In this document: in pieces, positions 17,181-25,528 of the stretch
Position numbering within the stretch: position 1 is the stretch's first letter
Layout of the letters: each line of letters opens with the position of its first letter
Assembly: GCA_028287235.1 (NCBI GenBank)
Contig: JAQBQB010000023.1
Coordinates: forward strand, 186,001 to 250,000
From: Gemmatimonadota bacterium
Lineage (GTDB): Bacteria > Gemmatimonadota > Gemmatimonadetes > Gemmatimonadales > Gemmatimonadaceae
Length of the DNA stretch: 64,000 bases
Reading direction: 5' to 3'
Program-made: the position numbers and the translations under genes
The notes under the pieces: model-generated
Told to the model about the DNA's origin: nothing
The model's input: only the letters and a program-made list of their open reading frames with translations
The model's database searches: none

Positions 17181-17867
17181 ATGGTGGACGTAGCGCTTTT
17201 CGAGCTCGAAGGTGTGCTCTTCGACACAGCGGAATCACGGCGGGCGAGTTTGCGCGAGGCGCTTCTCGCGCAGGGGATCGTGCTCGCGCTCGATTCCGAC
17301 GTTGTCGACGGGCTGCCGCCGCGCGCCGCCGTGGCCGCTGCGCTGACGTTTGGACGCATGGCGTATGACGACGTCATGATCGACCTCGTGGCCCACCGCG
17401 CCGAGCGTGCGTTCACCGATTCCATCGCGTCGGGCGGCGCCGCGCTGCGCGAAGGCGCGCTGGATTTCTTCGAGCAGGCCGCGAGCAGCGCGCGCCTCGC
17501 CGTGGTGACGCGCATGAACCGCGGCGACGCGGGCACGTTGCTTCGCCTCGCCAACCTCGAGAGCGTGGCGACGATCATCGTGTGCGCCGACGAGCTGCTC
17601 GACGGCAAACCGTCGCCCGAGGGACATCGCGCGGCGCTCGAGCGGCTCGGCCGGCAGAAAGCCGTGTCGCCGCAGGCGGTCATCGCGCTCGAGGACGGAC
17701 CGCTGGGCATTCGCGCGGCCCGTGCCGCCGGTGCGCGCTGCATCGCGGTGGGACCGTTGGCTCCGCACGTGGCGATGGACGCAGACGCGTACGTCCCGTC
17801 GCTCGAGGGCCAGACGCTCAAATCGCTCGACGCGCTGTCGGCGCCCGGGCGGGAACAGGTGCAATGA
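17181..17867 (+). CDS. HAD-like protein with altered motif I (phosphoglycolate-phosphatase relative)
   Basis: This 228-residue HAD-superfamily protein resembles Gph/CbbY-type phosphatases. Motif I normally reads DxDG, with the first Asp as nucleophile and the second as general acid-base. Here it reads FELEGVLFD, so both positions (8 and 10) are Glu. Motif II Thr (AVVTRMNRGD), motif III Lys (DGKPSPEGH) and motif IV acidic pair (ALEDGPLGIRAA) are kept. A Glu nucleophile is not expected to support normal phosphoaspartate chemistry, so the protein may be inactive, regulatory or altered in mechanism. Its place behind glcDEF, which use the product of phosphoglycolate phosphatase, makes that family link attractive. 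The stop overlaps the ygfZ ATG. Confidence 0.78.
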   Translation: MVDVALFELEGVLFDTAESRRASLREALLAQGIVLALDSDVVDGLPPRAAVAAALTFGRMAYDDVMIDLVAHRAERAFTDSIASGGAALREGALDFFEQAASSARLAVVTRMNRGDAGTLLRLANLESVATIIVCADELLDGKPSPEGHRAALERLGRQKAVSPQAVIALEDGPLGIRAARAAGARCIAVGPLAPHVAMDADAYVPSLEGQTLKSLDALSAPGREQVQ

Positions 17868-18907
17868 CGATTCCCAGCACGGAGATCGGCGGACAGGACG
17901 TCGTTCTCGCCTACGCCGGCGTGAATTCCGAGTACGAGGCGTTGCGCAGCCACGCGATCGTGGTGGACCGCAGTCACCGCGGTCGCATGCGCTTCTTCGG
18001 CGAGAAGTCGGGCGAGGCGCTCACCGGGCTCGTCACCAACGACGTCGTGGCGATGCAGCCTGGCCACGGCCAATACGGTGCGGCGCTGTCGGCGAAGGGA
18101 CGGATCGTGGCCGACCTCCGCATCTTCGCCTCGCCGGGATCGTATCTCGTCGATGCGCCGGCGCGCGCGTGGGCGAACTGGATGGGAATGGTGAAGAAGT
18201 ACGTGAACCCGCGCATCTCCGGCTACCGCGACGACTCGCACGCCGTGCGCGACATTGGGCTCTTCGGTCCCGACGCGCGCCGCATCGTCGCCGCCATTGC
18301 CGGCCTGAACGCCGACGGACTCGCCGCGCTCACACCGTACGCCCACGCCGAAGTCGCGATCGACGGCGTCGCGGCCACGGTGGCGCGCGCCGTCGACATC
18401 GGTGTCGAAGGCTTCGACCTCTTCGTGCCCTTCGAGTCGTTCGACGCCGTGTGGAAGCGGGCGGTCGCCGCGGGCGCGTCGCCGGCGGGGCTCGGCGCGT
18501 GGGAGATCGCGCGCGTCGAAGCGGGCCGCCCGGAGTGGGGCATCGACATCGACGACACGACGATTCCGCAGGAGGCGAATCTCGACGACTTCGACGCGAT
18601 CTCGTACACCAAGGGCTGCTACATCGGTCAGGAAGTCGTGGCGCGGGTACACTTTCGCGGGCACGTCAACAAGCATCTGCGCGGACTGCGCGCGGCGAGC
18701 CTCGAGCCCGCGCCCACCGGCGCGCAGCTCATCGACGACTCGGGCAACCATGTCGGCGACGTGCGCAGCGCGGTCGCGTCGCCGCGGCTCGGCGGCATCT
18801 CGCTGGCAATGATTCGGCGCGAAGTCGAGCCCGGAATGAGCCTCACCGCCAAGTGGGAAGGGGGCGAGCGGCGCGTCGACGTGACGGCGCTGCCCTTCCC
18901 CGTCTAG
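17864..18907 (+). CDS. ygfZ: YgfZ/GcvT-family folate-binding iron-sulfur maintenance protein
   Basis: This 347-residue protein has the aminomethyltransferase fold and the YgfZ signature KGCYIGQE at residues 250-257, containing the conserved cysteine. YgfZ proteins bind tetrahydrofolate and help build or repair certain Fe-S enzymes. True GcvT proteins lack this motif, so glycine cleavage is unlikely. The N-terminal stretch (IVVDRSHRGRMRFFGEKSGEALTGLVTNDV) is the usual GcvT-like opening. It starts with an ATGA overlap to the HAD gene and sits downstream of the Fe-S protein GlcF, a possible client. Confidence 0.87.
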   Translation: MTIPSTEIGGQDVVLAYAGVNSEYEALRSHAIVVDRSHRGRMRFFGEKSGEALTGLVTNDVVAMQPGHGQYGAALSAKGRIVADLRIFASPGSYLVDAPARAWANWMGMVKKYVNPRISGYRDDSHAVRDIGLFGPDARRIVAAIAGLNADGLAALTPYAHAEVAIDGVAATVARAVDIGVEGFDLFVPFESFDAVWKRAVAAGASPAGLGAWEIARVEAGRPEWGIDIDDTTIPQEANLDDFDAISYTKGCYIGQEVVARVHFRGHVNKHLRGLRAASLEPAPTGAQLIDDSGNHVGDVRSAVASPRLGGISLAMIRREVEPGMSLTAKWEGGERRVDVTALPFPV

Positions 18908-18916
18908 GAGCGCGGC

Positions 18917-19915
18917 GTGGCACGCGCGCTCGTGACCGGTGCTACGGGGCTGGTCGGTTCGCACATCGTCGATCAGTTGCTGCGCGACGGATGGGACGTG
19001 CGCGCGCTCGTGCGCACGCCGAACCCGGAGCTCGAGGCGCGCGGCGTGGAGACGGCGCGCGGCGACGTGCTCGATGCGGACAGCTTCGCGCGAGCCGCGG
19101 CCGGACGCGACGTCGTCTTTCACACCGCCGCGGCCATCACGCCGAGTGGCGGGTGGGAGGCGTATCGCGGGCTCAATGTGGACGGAACGTCGAACGCGAT
19201 CGCGGCCGCCGAACGCGCCGGCGCGCGGCTGCTGCAGTTGAGCAGCGTGGCGGTGTATGGACCCACCGGCCGGTATCGCGCGGTCGCGGGCAAGACCGAT
19301 GAGCTCGCGCCGCCCGGCCCGTTGCCCGAGAAGGCGTATTACGCGCGCTCGAAGCGCGAGTCGGAGCAGCTCGTGATGGATGCCCACGCGCAGGGGCGCA
19401 TCTGGGCCACCGCGGTTCGGCCCGACGTGATCTACGGCAACCGCGACCGGCAGTTCGTACCGCGCATCGCGAGGCTGTTGCAGCGCGGCGTGGCGCCGGT
19501 GATCGGCGGTGGCCGCTCGACGCTCGCGATCGTGCACGCGGCGAACGTCGCCGACGGGGCGATTCGCGCGGCGATGCATGACGGTGCCGGCGGCCGCGCG
19601 TACAACCTCGCGAACGACTTCGACGTGACCGTGCGCGACTTCTTCAAGCTTGGCGCGCAGGGGCTCGGCCGGTCGCTGCGTTTGATTTCCGTTCCGCTGC
19701 CGCTGGCGAACGCGCTCTTTCGCGCCGCGATGGCGACGTTGAATGTCGTGACCGGCGGGACATCGAGCGTGTTGTCGACCGCGTCGCTGTCGATGGTCAC
19801 GCGCGACAATCCTTTCACCTCCGACCGCGCGCGGCGCGAGCTCGGGTGGGCGCCGGCCGTTCGGCCGGAGCAGAGCATTCCGGAGGCGTTTCGCTGGTGG
19901 CTGAGACATCACTAG
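18917..19915 (+). CDS. NAD(P)-dependent epimerase/dehydratase (extended SDR)
   Basis: This 332-residue extended short-chain dehydrogenase opens with the Rossmann motif ALVTGATGLVGSHIVDQLL. The catalytic YxxxK is YYARSKRESE and the catalytic Ser is in LLQLSSVAVYG. The insert and length fit sugar-nucleotide epimerases or 3-beta-hydroxysteroid-dehydrogenase-like proteins (FAQLNVDGT equivalent is RGLNVDGTSN), but the substrate cannot be read from sequence. The start is GTG at 18917 with AGGAG 6 bp upstream. It lies 9 bp after ygfZ and overlaps the DUF1802 gene that follows. Confidence 0.83.
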   Translation: MARALVTGATGLVGSHIVDQLLRDGWDVRALVRTPNPELEARGVETARGDVLDADSFARAAAGRDVVFHTAAAITPSGGWEAYRGLNVDGTSNAIAAAERAGARLLQLSSVAVYGPTGRYRAVAGKTDELAPPGPLPEKAYYARSKRESEQLVMDAHAQGRIWATAVRPDVIYGNRDRQFVPRIARLLQRGVAPVIGGGRSTLAIVHAANVADGAIRAAMHDGAGGRAYNLANDFDVTVRDFFKLGAQGLGRSLRLISVPLPLANALFRAAMATLNVVTGGTSSVLSTASLSMVTRDNPFTSDRARRELGWAPAVRPEQSIPEAFRWWLRHH

Positions 19916-20475
19916 TCGAGCGCACCGCGCTCAAGGAATGGGCGGTGCTCGTCGACGCCATGGGGCGCGGCGACGTGATTGCCATGGTGCGCAAGGGCGG
20001 CATTCGCGAGCAGCGCGCCGGCTTCACCGTGCGCCACGAACGCTTTCTCCTCTATCCCACCTTTTTTCATGAGAAGGTGAACGACCTCGCGCCGCGCTTC
20101 TCCGCGCAACTCGACGAGAGCCACGCGCGGAAACCCGGCGCGAGCACGATTCGCATCGAGTACGTGGCAAGCGTTGTTGGGCTGTGGGAGGTGAAGGAGC
20201 TCGAGGCGCTGCGCGCGATCGAAGCGGAGCACGGGCTGTCGTGGAGCGCGGTGGAGTCGCGCTTCCACTACAAGAACAAGCCGGGCGTGCAGGTCGTCGC
20301 GGTGCGCGTGTCGCGATTGCTGGAGGCGGTCGTCATCCCCGAGATCAAGCGCTACCAGGGATGCGTCTCGTGGGTGGAGCTCGACGAGGACGTGGACGTC
20401 TCGAGCGTCACGCCGGTGCTCGACGACACGAGCTTGATGACGCGCGCGTCGGCCGTGCGAAACGCGCTTGGTTGA
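19897..20475 (+). CDS. DUF1802 family protein
   Basis: This 192-residue protein matches the pattern of DUF1802: the ALKEWAVLVDAMGRGDVIAMVRKGGIRE opening, then FLLYPTFFHEK and a C-terminal HYKNKPGVQVVAVRVSRL segment. The biochemical role of the family is not known to me. GTG at 19897 is chosen because GGAGG precedes it and the protein aligns from there; it overlaps the end of the epimerase gene by 19 bp. It is the last gene of the long plus-strand run that starts at 12328. Confidence 0.65.
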   Translation: MAETSLVERTALKEWAVLVDAMGRGDVIAMVRKGGIREQRAGFTVRHERFLLYPTFFHEKVNDLAPRFSAQLDESHARKPGASTIRIEYVASVVGLWEVKELEALRAIEAEHGLSWSAVESRFHYKNKPGVQVVAVRVSRLLEAVVIPEIKRYQGCVSWVELDEDVDVSSVTPVLDDTSLMTRASAVRNALG

Positions 20476-20494
20476 GCGCTGACTTGCGGACAGC

Positions 20495-20524
20495 AAAAAG
20501 GGCGCGACAGACTGTCGCGCCCTT
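20495..20524 (-). terminator. terminator between convergent genes
   Basis: A perfect 13-bp stem (AAGGGCGCGACAG at 20498-20510, one-base centre, reverse complement at 20512-20524). Read on the minus strand it is followed by TTTTT, giving an intrinsic terminator for the lipoprotein gene at 20548-20823. On the plus strand it has no T-run but may still help end the DUF1802 transcript. Confidence 0.85.
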
Positions 20525-20547
20525 GAAGCACCTGGAGAAGCGAACGA

Positions 20548-20823
20548 CTACGGCTTCTTGGCGGCCTTCGCGCCGGCCTTGGCACCAGCCTTTTCGCCAG
20601 CAGCGGCACCGGCGGCAGCACCAGCCGCGGCACCCTTCGAGCTATCGGCCTTGACGGTCGAGTCCATCTTGTGCGTGGTGTCCATCTTCATGCCAGTGTC
20701 CACGGCGGCGGCCGGAGCCGGCGCGGGAGCCATCGCGGGCGTGGTCGTATCCTTGGCGGCACTGTCGGACTTGGAGCAAGCGGCGACCGCGATGACGGCG
20801 GCAGCGAAGGCCAGGCGCTTCAT
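20548..20823 (-). CDS. small Ala-rich lipoprotein
   Basis: This 91-residue protein starts with a lipoprotein signal (MKRLAFAAAVIAVAAC, lipidated Cys16). The rest is low complexity: an Ala/Pro linker, a Met/Asp/Thr/Lys stretch (GMKMDTTHKMDSTVKADSS) and a C-terminal tail of AAAG and AGAKAG repeats ending in Lys. The tail resembles histone-H1-like or envelope spacer proteins and would be strongly basic. No enzymatic domain is present. A terminator lies directly downstream. The role is unknown; an outer-envelope structural or metal-binding lipoprotein is possible. Confidence 0.7.
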   Translation of the reverse strand: MKRLAFAAAVIAVAACSKSDSAAKDTTTPAMAPAPAPAAAVDTGMKMDTTHKMDSTVKADSSKGAAAGAAAGAAAGEKAGAKAGAKAAKKP

Positions 20824-21038
20824 GACATTCTCCTAAAGAGTAGGTCGATTGGGTCTCACGCGTGGTTCGTGCACGCGATTCGGGCGCTCGGGAGGGAGCG
20901 GCGTGAAACTTACCAACCAAAGGGGCCAAGTCAAGCCCGTGCCCCCCGGGCAAGTGCGTCAGAGGCAACGAGTTCCTATCATTCACTGGCCGGCAACATC
21001 CCGAATTCATAGGTTGCTCCTTCCGCGCCGGAGGCCGC

Positions 21039-23150
21039 GTGTCCGCCCAGCCCATTTCGACCGATAGCATCGCCACCCGCGCTAGCCAAGTCGTCCGCGG
21101 CGCATGCCCGCACGACTGCCCGGACACCTGCGCCATGCTCGTGACGGTGGAGGGGGGCAAGGCCACGCGCGTCGCAGGCGACCCCGACCATCCCTTCACG
21201 CGCGGCTTCCTGTGCGCCAAGGTGAACCGGTACGTCGAGCGTACGTACCACCGCGACCGCCTCCTGTTTCCGTTGCGCCGCGTGGGGCCGAAAGGCTCGG
21301 GCCGCTTCGAGCGCTGCTCCTGGGATGACGCGCTCACCGAGATCGCCGCACGGCTGAATGCCATCCGCGAATCGGCCGATGGTCCGCAGGCGATCCTGCC
21401 GTACTCGTACGCGGGCACGATGGGCCTCATCCAGGGCTCGTCGATGGACCACCGCTTCTTTCACCTCATCGGCGCGTCGCTGCTCGATCGCACGATCTGC
21501 TCGATGGCCGGCACGATGGGCATGCGCATGACCGTCGGCGCGAACATCGGCGCCGATCCCGAAGGCGTGCCGGAGAGCGATCTGATCCTGCTCTGGGGAA
21601 CGAACACGCTCACCGCCAACCCGCATTTCTGGCCGTTTGTGCTCGAGGCCAGAGAGCGCGGGGCACGCGTGATCGCCATCGATCCCATCCGGACGCGGAC
21701 CGCGGCGCAGTGCGACGACTGGATCGGCATTCGCCCGGGCACCGACGCGGCGCTAGCCCTGGGGATGATGCACGTGATGCTCGACCGCGGGCTCGAGGAC
21801 GCGGCCTTCATCGCCGATCATACGCTGGGGTTCGACGAGCTGCGCGAGCGCGTGCGCGAGTACCCGCCCGAACGCGTCGCCGCCATCACCGGGGTTCCGG
21901 TCGAGACGATCGTGTCGCTCGGCGAACAGTACGGCCGCGCCAGAGCGGCGTTCATTCGCGTGAATTACGGCCTGCAGCGCCACGCGGGTGGCGGGATGGC
22001 CGTTCGCACCATCGCCTGCCTGCCTGCGCTGGCGGGCCACTGGAAGCGCGCCGGCGGCGGCGTGCAGCTGTCGTCGAGCGCAAACTTTCAGTTCGACAAG
22101 CGTGCGCTCGAGCGCCCCGACCTGTCGCCGCCCGTCCGCACGATCAACATGATCCGGCTCGGCGAAGCCCTCACGACTCGCGACGCCGGCGTGGGCGGCC
22201 CACCGGTGCGCGCGATGGTCGTGTACAACTCCAACCCCGCCGCCGTGGCGCCCGACCGGAACGAGGTCCTGCGCGGCATGGCCCGCGAAGATTTGTTCAC
22301 GGTCGTCCTCGAGCATTTTCAGACCGACACCGCCGACTACGCCGACTTCGTGCTCCCGGCCACGACGCAGCTCGAGCACTGGGACCTGCACCTGTCGTAC
22401 GGCCACCACTACGTCACGCTCAACCAGCCGTCGATCGAGCCGGTGGGCGAATCGCTGCCGAACAGCGAGATCTTCCGCCGCCTGGGCGCCCGCATGGGTC
22501 TCGACCACACGGTGCTGCAGGACGACGACGTGACGATGATCAAGCAGGCGCTCGGCTCGAAGAGCGAGAAGCTCGCGGGCGTCACCTTCGAGACGCTCGT
22601 AGAAAAAGGATGGACGCGCCTGAACGTGCCGACGCCGTACCTCCCCTTCGCGGCGGGGGCCTTTCCCACTCCGTCGGGCAAGTGCGAGCTCTACTCGGCC
22701 CGCATGGCCGGCATGGGCCTCGACCCCCTGCCCGCCTTTACGCCGCCGTACGAGTTCCCCGACACGGCGCCGGAGCTGGCCGCGCGCTACCCGCTGACGC
22801 TGATCTCGTCGCCGGCACACCAGTTCTTGAATACTACTTTTGTGAACATCGACTCGCTGCGAAAGAGCGCTCGGGAGCCGGAGTGCCTGCTGCATCCGCT
22901 CGACGCCGAGCGGCGCGGCATCGCGCCCGGGATGCGGGTGGTGGTGCACAACGACCGCGGCGCGTTCACGGCCGTGGCGCGCGTGGAGGAAACGATTCGT
23001 CCGGGCGTCGTCTGGGCGCCGTCGATCTGGTGGGGAAAGTTCGCGGCCGACGGGGCGAACGCCAACCAGACAACGTCGCAGCGGGAGACGGACATGGGAC
23101 ATGGGCCGGTGTTCTATGACAACTTGGTGGAGGTCGGTCTGGCTGATTAG
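21039..23150 (+). CDS. molybdopterin-dependent oxidoreductase (DMSO-reductase family)
   Basis: This 703-residue enzyme is of the COG0243 type. An N-terminal 4Fe-4S motif is visible as CPHDCPDTC (C23, C27, C31) plus the fourth cysteine in FLCAK. The molybdopterin guanine dinucleotide domains follow, with LILLWGTNTL, VIAIDPIRTRTAAQCDDWIGIRPGTDAALALGMMH and a C-terminal MopB segment (HPLDAERRGIAPGMRVVVHNDRG). The cysteine in DRTICSMAG (residue 154) is the likeliest molybdenum ligand. No twin-arginine signal or in-frame TGA selenocysteine is seen, so it is probably cytoplasmic. The substrate is unknown: formate, thiosulfate and others are possible. GTG at 21039 follows GGAGG. No partner electron-transfer subunit is adjacent. 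Confidence 0.85.
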   Translation: MSAQPISTDSIATRASQVVRGACPHDCPDTCAMLVTVEGGKATRVAGDPDHPFTRGFLCAKVNRYVERTYHRDRLLFPLRRVGPKGSGRFERCSWDDALTEIAARLNAIRESADGPQAILPYSYAGTMGLIQGSSMDHRFFHLIGASLLDRTICSMAGTMGMRMTVGANIGADPEGVPESDLILLWGTNTLTANPHFWPFVLEARERGARVIAIDPIRTRTAAQCDDWIGIRPGTDAALALGMMHVMLDRGLEDAAFIADHTLGFDELRERVREYPPERVAAITGVPVETIVSLGEQYGRARAAFIRVNYGLQRHAGGGMAVRTIACLPALAGHWKRAGGGVQLSSSANFQFDKRALERPDLSPPVRTINMIRLGEALTTRDAGVGGPPVRAMVVYNSNPAAVAPDRNEVLRGMAREDLFTVVLEHFQTDTADYADFVLPATTQLEHWDLHLSYGHHYVTLNQPSIEPVGESLPNSEIFRRLGARMGLDHTVLQDDDVTMIKQALGSKSEKLAGVTFETLVEKGWTRLNVPTPYLPFAAGAFPTPSGKCELYSARMAGMGLDPLPAFTPPYEFPDTAPELAARYPLTLISSPAHQFLNTTFVNIDSLRKSAREPECLLHPLDAERRGIAPGMRVVVHNDRGAFTAVARVEETIRPGVVWAPSIWWGKFAADGANANQTTSQRETDMGHGPVFYDNLVEVGLAD

Positions 23151-23176
23151 GGAACGGAATCATGACGGAACGCCGG

Positions 23177-23479
23177 TCGACTGGCCGCTACACCGGGACG
23201 ATTCCGTCGTTTTGTTTACGGATCACGCGGATGGCGCGGAAAAATCCGGATCGCTCCATGGGCATTCGATTCTCCGATCGCCACGAGCCGGGAATTTTTC
23301 TTTGGCACTGCCGCTCGGGATGCTACTAGAAGCGTCTCGAGGTCGTTCTAAAAAAAGAGTTCGTCCCGGCTCGTTGCGCGAGGAGTTTTCGCGCGTATCG
23401 GAGCGATCCGGCCCTTTCCGCGTCATCCGCGTGATCCGTGTGAAAATGACGGAATCGTTCCGGTAGAGCGGCCAGCCGA
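23177..23479. repeat. long inverted repeat element F with nonamer repeats
   Basis: An arm of about 81 bp at 23177-23257 matches the reverse complement of 23400-23479 with few mismatches, including TGGCCGCT, CGATTCCGTC and CGGATCACGCGGAT. Each arm holds two to three tandem copies of a nonamer close to CGCGTGATC. Inside lies a second inverted pair: ACGAGCCGGGA at about 23283 and its complement near 23362, each next to a T- or A-rich run. The whole 303-bp unit could fold into one extended hairpin or cruciform. It fills most of the 411-bp gap between the molybdopterin enzyme and the AAA+ gene. No gene is seen in it. Confidence 0.8.
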
Positions 23480-23561
23480 CGACCTGAGCGGCACCAAGTC
23501 TTGCGATCAGGCAGTACACGCCCGTTGATTGCAGAAGGTTATCGATTTCCCAGGAGTGCTC

Positions 23562-25040
23562 GTGCCCCCTCATTCGTCCTTTCCGGAAACCCTCGGCGCT
23601 CTCAAGCGCTCCCCGTTCGGCGTTCCCGATCGCGCGTTCCGATCCGTGAAAGCCGAGATTCGCCAGAACTTGCTGGATCGCCTCTGCCAGGGTGGTCCGC
23701 TGTTCGCCGGCGTCGTCGGCTACGAAGACACCGTCATGCCGCAGATCGTGAACGCGCTCTTGTCGCGGCACAACTTCATTCTGCTCGGACTGCGCGGGCA
23801 GGCGAAGTCGCGAATTCTGCGGGCGCTCGTGGGGCTGCTCGACGACGCCATGCCGATCATTGCCGGGTCGGAGATCAACGACAATCCGTTCGCGCCGATC
23901 TCGAAGTACGGGCGCAACCTCATCGCCGAAGCGGGCGACGATACGCCCATCGCGTGGGTGGGCCGAGAGAATCGCTTCGTCGAGAAGCTGGCGACGCCCG
24001 ACGTCACGATCGCCGACCTCATCGGCGATCTCGATCCGATTCGCGCGGCGCGCGGCGGGCACGTGCTCTCCGATGAATTGACCATCCACTATGGCATGCT
24101 GCCGCGCGCGAACCGCGGCATCTTCGCCATGAACGAGCTGCCAGATCTCGCCGGCAAGGTGCAGGTGGGTCTGTTCAACGTCATGCAGGAAGGCGACGTG
24201 CAGATCAAGGGCTATCCCGTTCGCCTGCCGCTCGACGTGCAGCTCTGCTTCACCGCGAACCCCGAGGACTACACCGCGCGCGGCAAGATCATCACGCCGC
24301 TCAAGGACCGCATCGGCAGCGAGATCACGACGCACTACCCGGAGAGCGTCGAGCTGGGCATGGACATCACGCGGCAGGAGGCGTGGACCGATCGCGACAG
24401 CCGCCAGGTGCGCATACCCGACTTCATCGCCGAGGTGATCGAGCGGATCGCCTTCGAGGCGCGCAGCGATCGTCGCATCGACAAGCGCTCCGGCGTATCG
24501 CAGCGCATGCCGATCACGGTCACCGAGAACGTGGTGTCGAACGCCGAGCGTCGCGCCATCGTCTCGGGCGACGCCGACATCGTGCCGCGCATCTCCGACA
24601 TCTACGCGGCGCTGCCGGCGATCACCGGCAAGATCGAGCTCGAGTACGAGGGCGAGCTGGTGGGCGGCGCGACGATCGCGCGCGAGTTGATCCGCCGCGC
24701 GGCCGACGCCACCTTCCAGGAGCGCGCCGGCGGCGTGAACGTCGACGACGTGATCATGTGGTTCGACGAGGGCGGCGCGCTGCAGGTGGCCGACGAAGCG
24801 CGCGCCGACATCGCGATCACGGGCTTCGAAGCGGTGCCCGACCTGCTGCGCATCGTGCACCACGTGGGCCTCGCGCCCGAAGATGACCCGGGCATGTCCG
24901 TCGCGGCATGCGAGCTCGTGCTCGAGGCGCTCGTGGCGCGCAAGAAGATCTCGCGCTCCGACATCGGCGAATACGGCCGCGCGAATCCCGAGCCACGCCG
25001 CCGCCCCAACCAGGATCTCTTTGGCGGCGGACTGTCGTGA
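23562..25040 (+). CDS. MoxR/magnesium-chelatase-like AAA+ ATPase
   Basis: This 492-residue AAA+ protein is related to ChlI/MoxR ATPases. Walker A is GLRGQAKS from residue 76. The Walker B position reads GIFAMNELPDL, with Asn where Asp is usual but with the catalytic Glu kept. Sensor 1 is in CFTANPEDYT and an Arg-rich PLKDRIGSEI segment follows. Such ATPases work with von Willebrand factor A proteins to remodel or load cofactors into client proteins, and a VWA protein is encoded at 28671. GTG at 23562 is chosen because CAGGAG precedes it. The stop overlaps the GNAT gene start (GTGA). Confidence 0.85.
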   Translation: MPPHSSFPETLGALKRSPFGVPDRAFRSVKAEIRQNLLDRLCQGGPLFAGVVGYEDTVMPQIVNALLSRHNFILLGLRGQAKSRILRALVGLLDDAMPIIAGSEINDNPFAPISKYGRNLIAEAGDDTPIAWVGRENRFVEKLATPDVTIADLIGDLDPIRAARGGHVLSDELTIHYGMLPRANRGIFAMNELPDLAGKVQVGLFNVMQEGDVQIKGYPVRLPLDVQLCFTANPEDYTARGKIITPLKDRIGSEITTHYPESVELGMDITRQEAWTDRDSRQVRIPDFIAEVIERIAFEARSDRRIDKRSGVSQRMPITVTENVVSNAERRAIVSGDADIVPRISDIYAALPAITGKIELEYEGELVGGATIARELIRRAADATFQERAGGVNVDDVIMWFDEGGALQVADEARADIAITGFEAVPDLLRIVHHVGLAPEDDPGMSVAACELVLEALVARKKISRSDIGEYGRANPEPRRRPNQDLFGGGLS

Positions 25041-25528
25041 CGCACCCGCTCGCGGTGCGCGAGGCCCGGCTCGATGATCTGCAGGTGATCGTCGAGTTGC
25101 GTCTCGCGCTGCTCCGCGAGTACGGCGATCACCCGTTGTACGCCAACCTGCGCACCGACGCGGCGGAGCGCGCGCGCGCGTTGTACTCCGCGCAAATTAT
25201 TTCGCCCACCGAAACGATCTTCGTCGCCGAGCGAGAGCGCGCCATCGTCGGCCTGCTCCGCTGCGTCGACTCGCCGAGCTCTCCCCTGCTCCTGCCCGAA
25301 CGGTACTGTTACGTCTCCTCGGTGTACGTGCTGCCGGCCGAGCGACAGAAAGGCGTGCTGCGCGCGCTGCTATCGGCGGCGGATCGATGGTGCGCCGGCC
25401 GCGGTATCGACGAGATGCGGCTGCACAACGCGAGCAGCTCCATCGTGGCGCAGCAGGCCTGGAGCTCGCTCGGCTTCGAGGTCGTCGAGCACGTGCGCCG
25501 GCGAAGTCTGAGCGTGGGAGCGCACTGA
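25037..25528 (+). CDS. GNAT-family N-acetyltransferase
   Basis: This 163-residue GCN5-related acetyltransferase shows the strand VREARLDDLQVIVELRLALL at the start, beta-4 YCYVSSVYVLPAERQKGVLRALL with the acetyl-CoA-binding R-x-x-G/A-like loop (variant QKGVLRAL), and a C-terminal LHNASSSIVAQQAWSSLGFEVVEHVRR motif. It would move an acetyl group from acetyl-CoA to an unknown amine or protein. GTG at 25037 overlaps the AAA+ stop, and its own stop overlaps the next ATG (TGATG), so three genes are coupled. Confidence 0.8.
   Translation: MTHPLAVREARLDDLQVIVELRLALLREYGDHPLYANLRTDAAERARALYSAQIISPTETIFVAERERAIVGLLRCVDSPSSPLLLPERYCYVSSVYVLPAERQKGVLRALLSAADRWCAGRGIDEMRLHNASSSIVAQQAWSSLGFEVVEHVRRRSLSVGAH

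Noticed and set aside
20824-21038. Molybdenum-cofactor riboswitch upstream of the molybdopterin enzyme
   Set aside because: The gap is 215 bp and GC-rich, but I could not build the expected multi-stem structure. The only clear signal is the GGAGG ribosome site.
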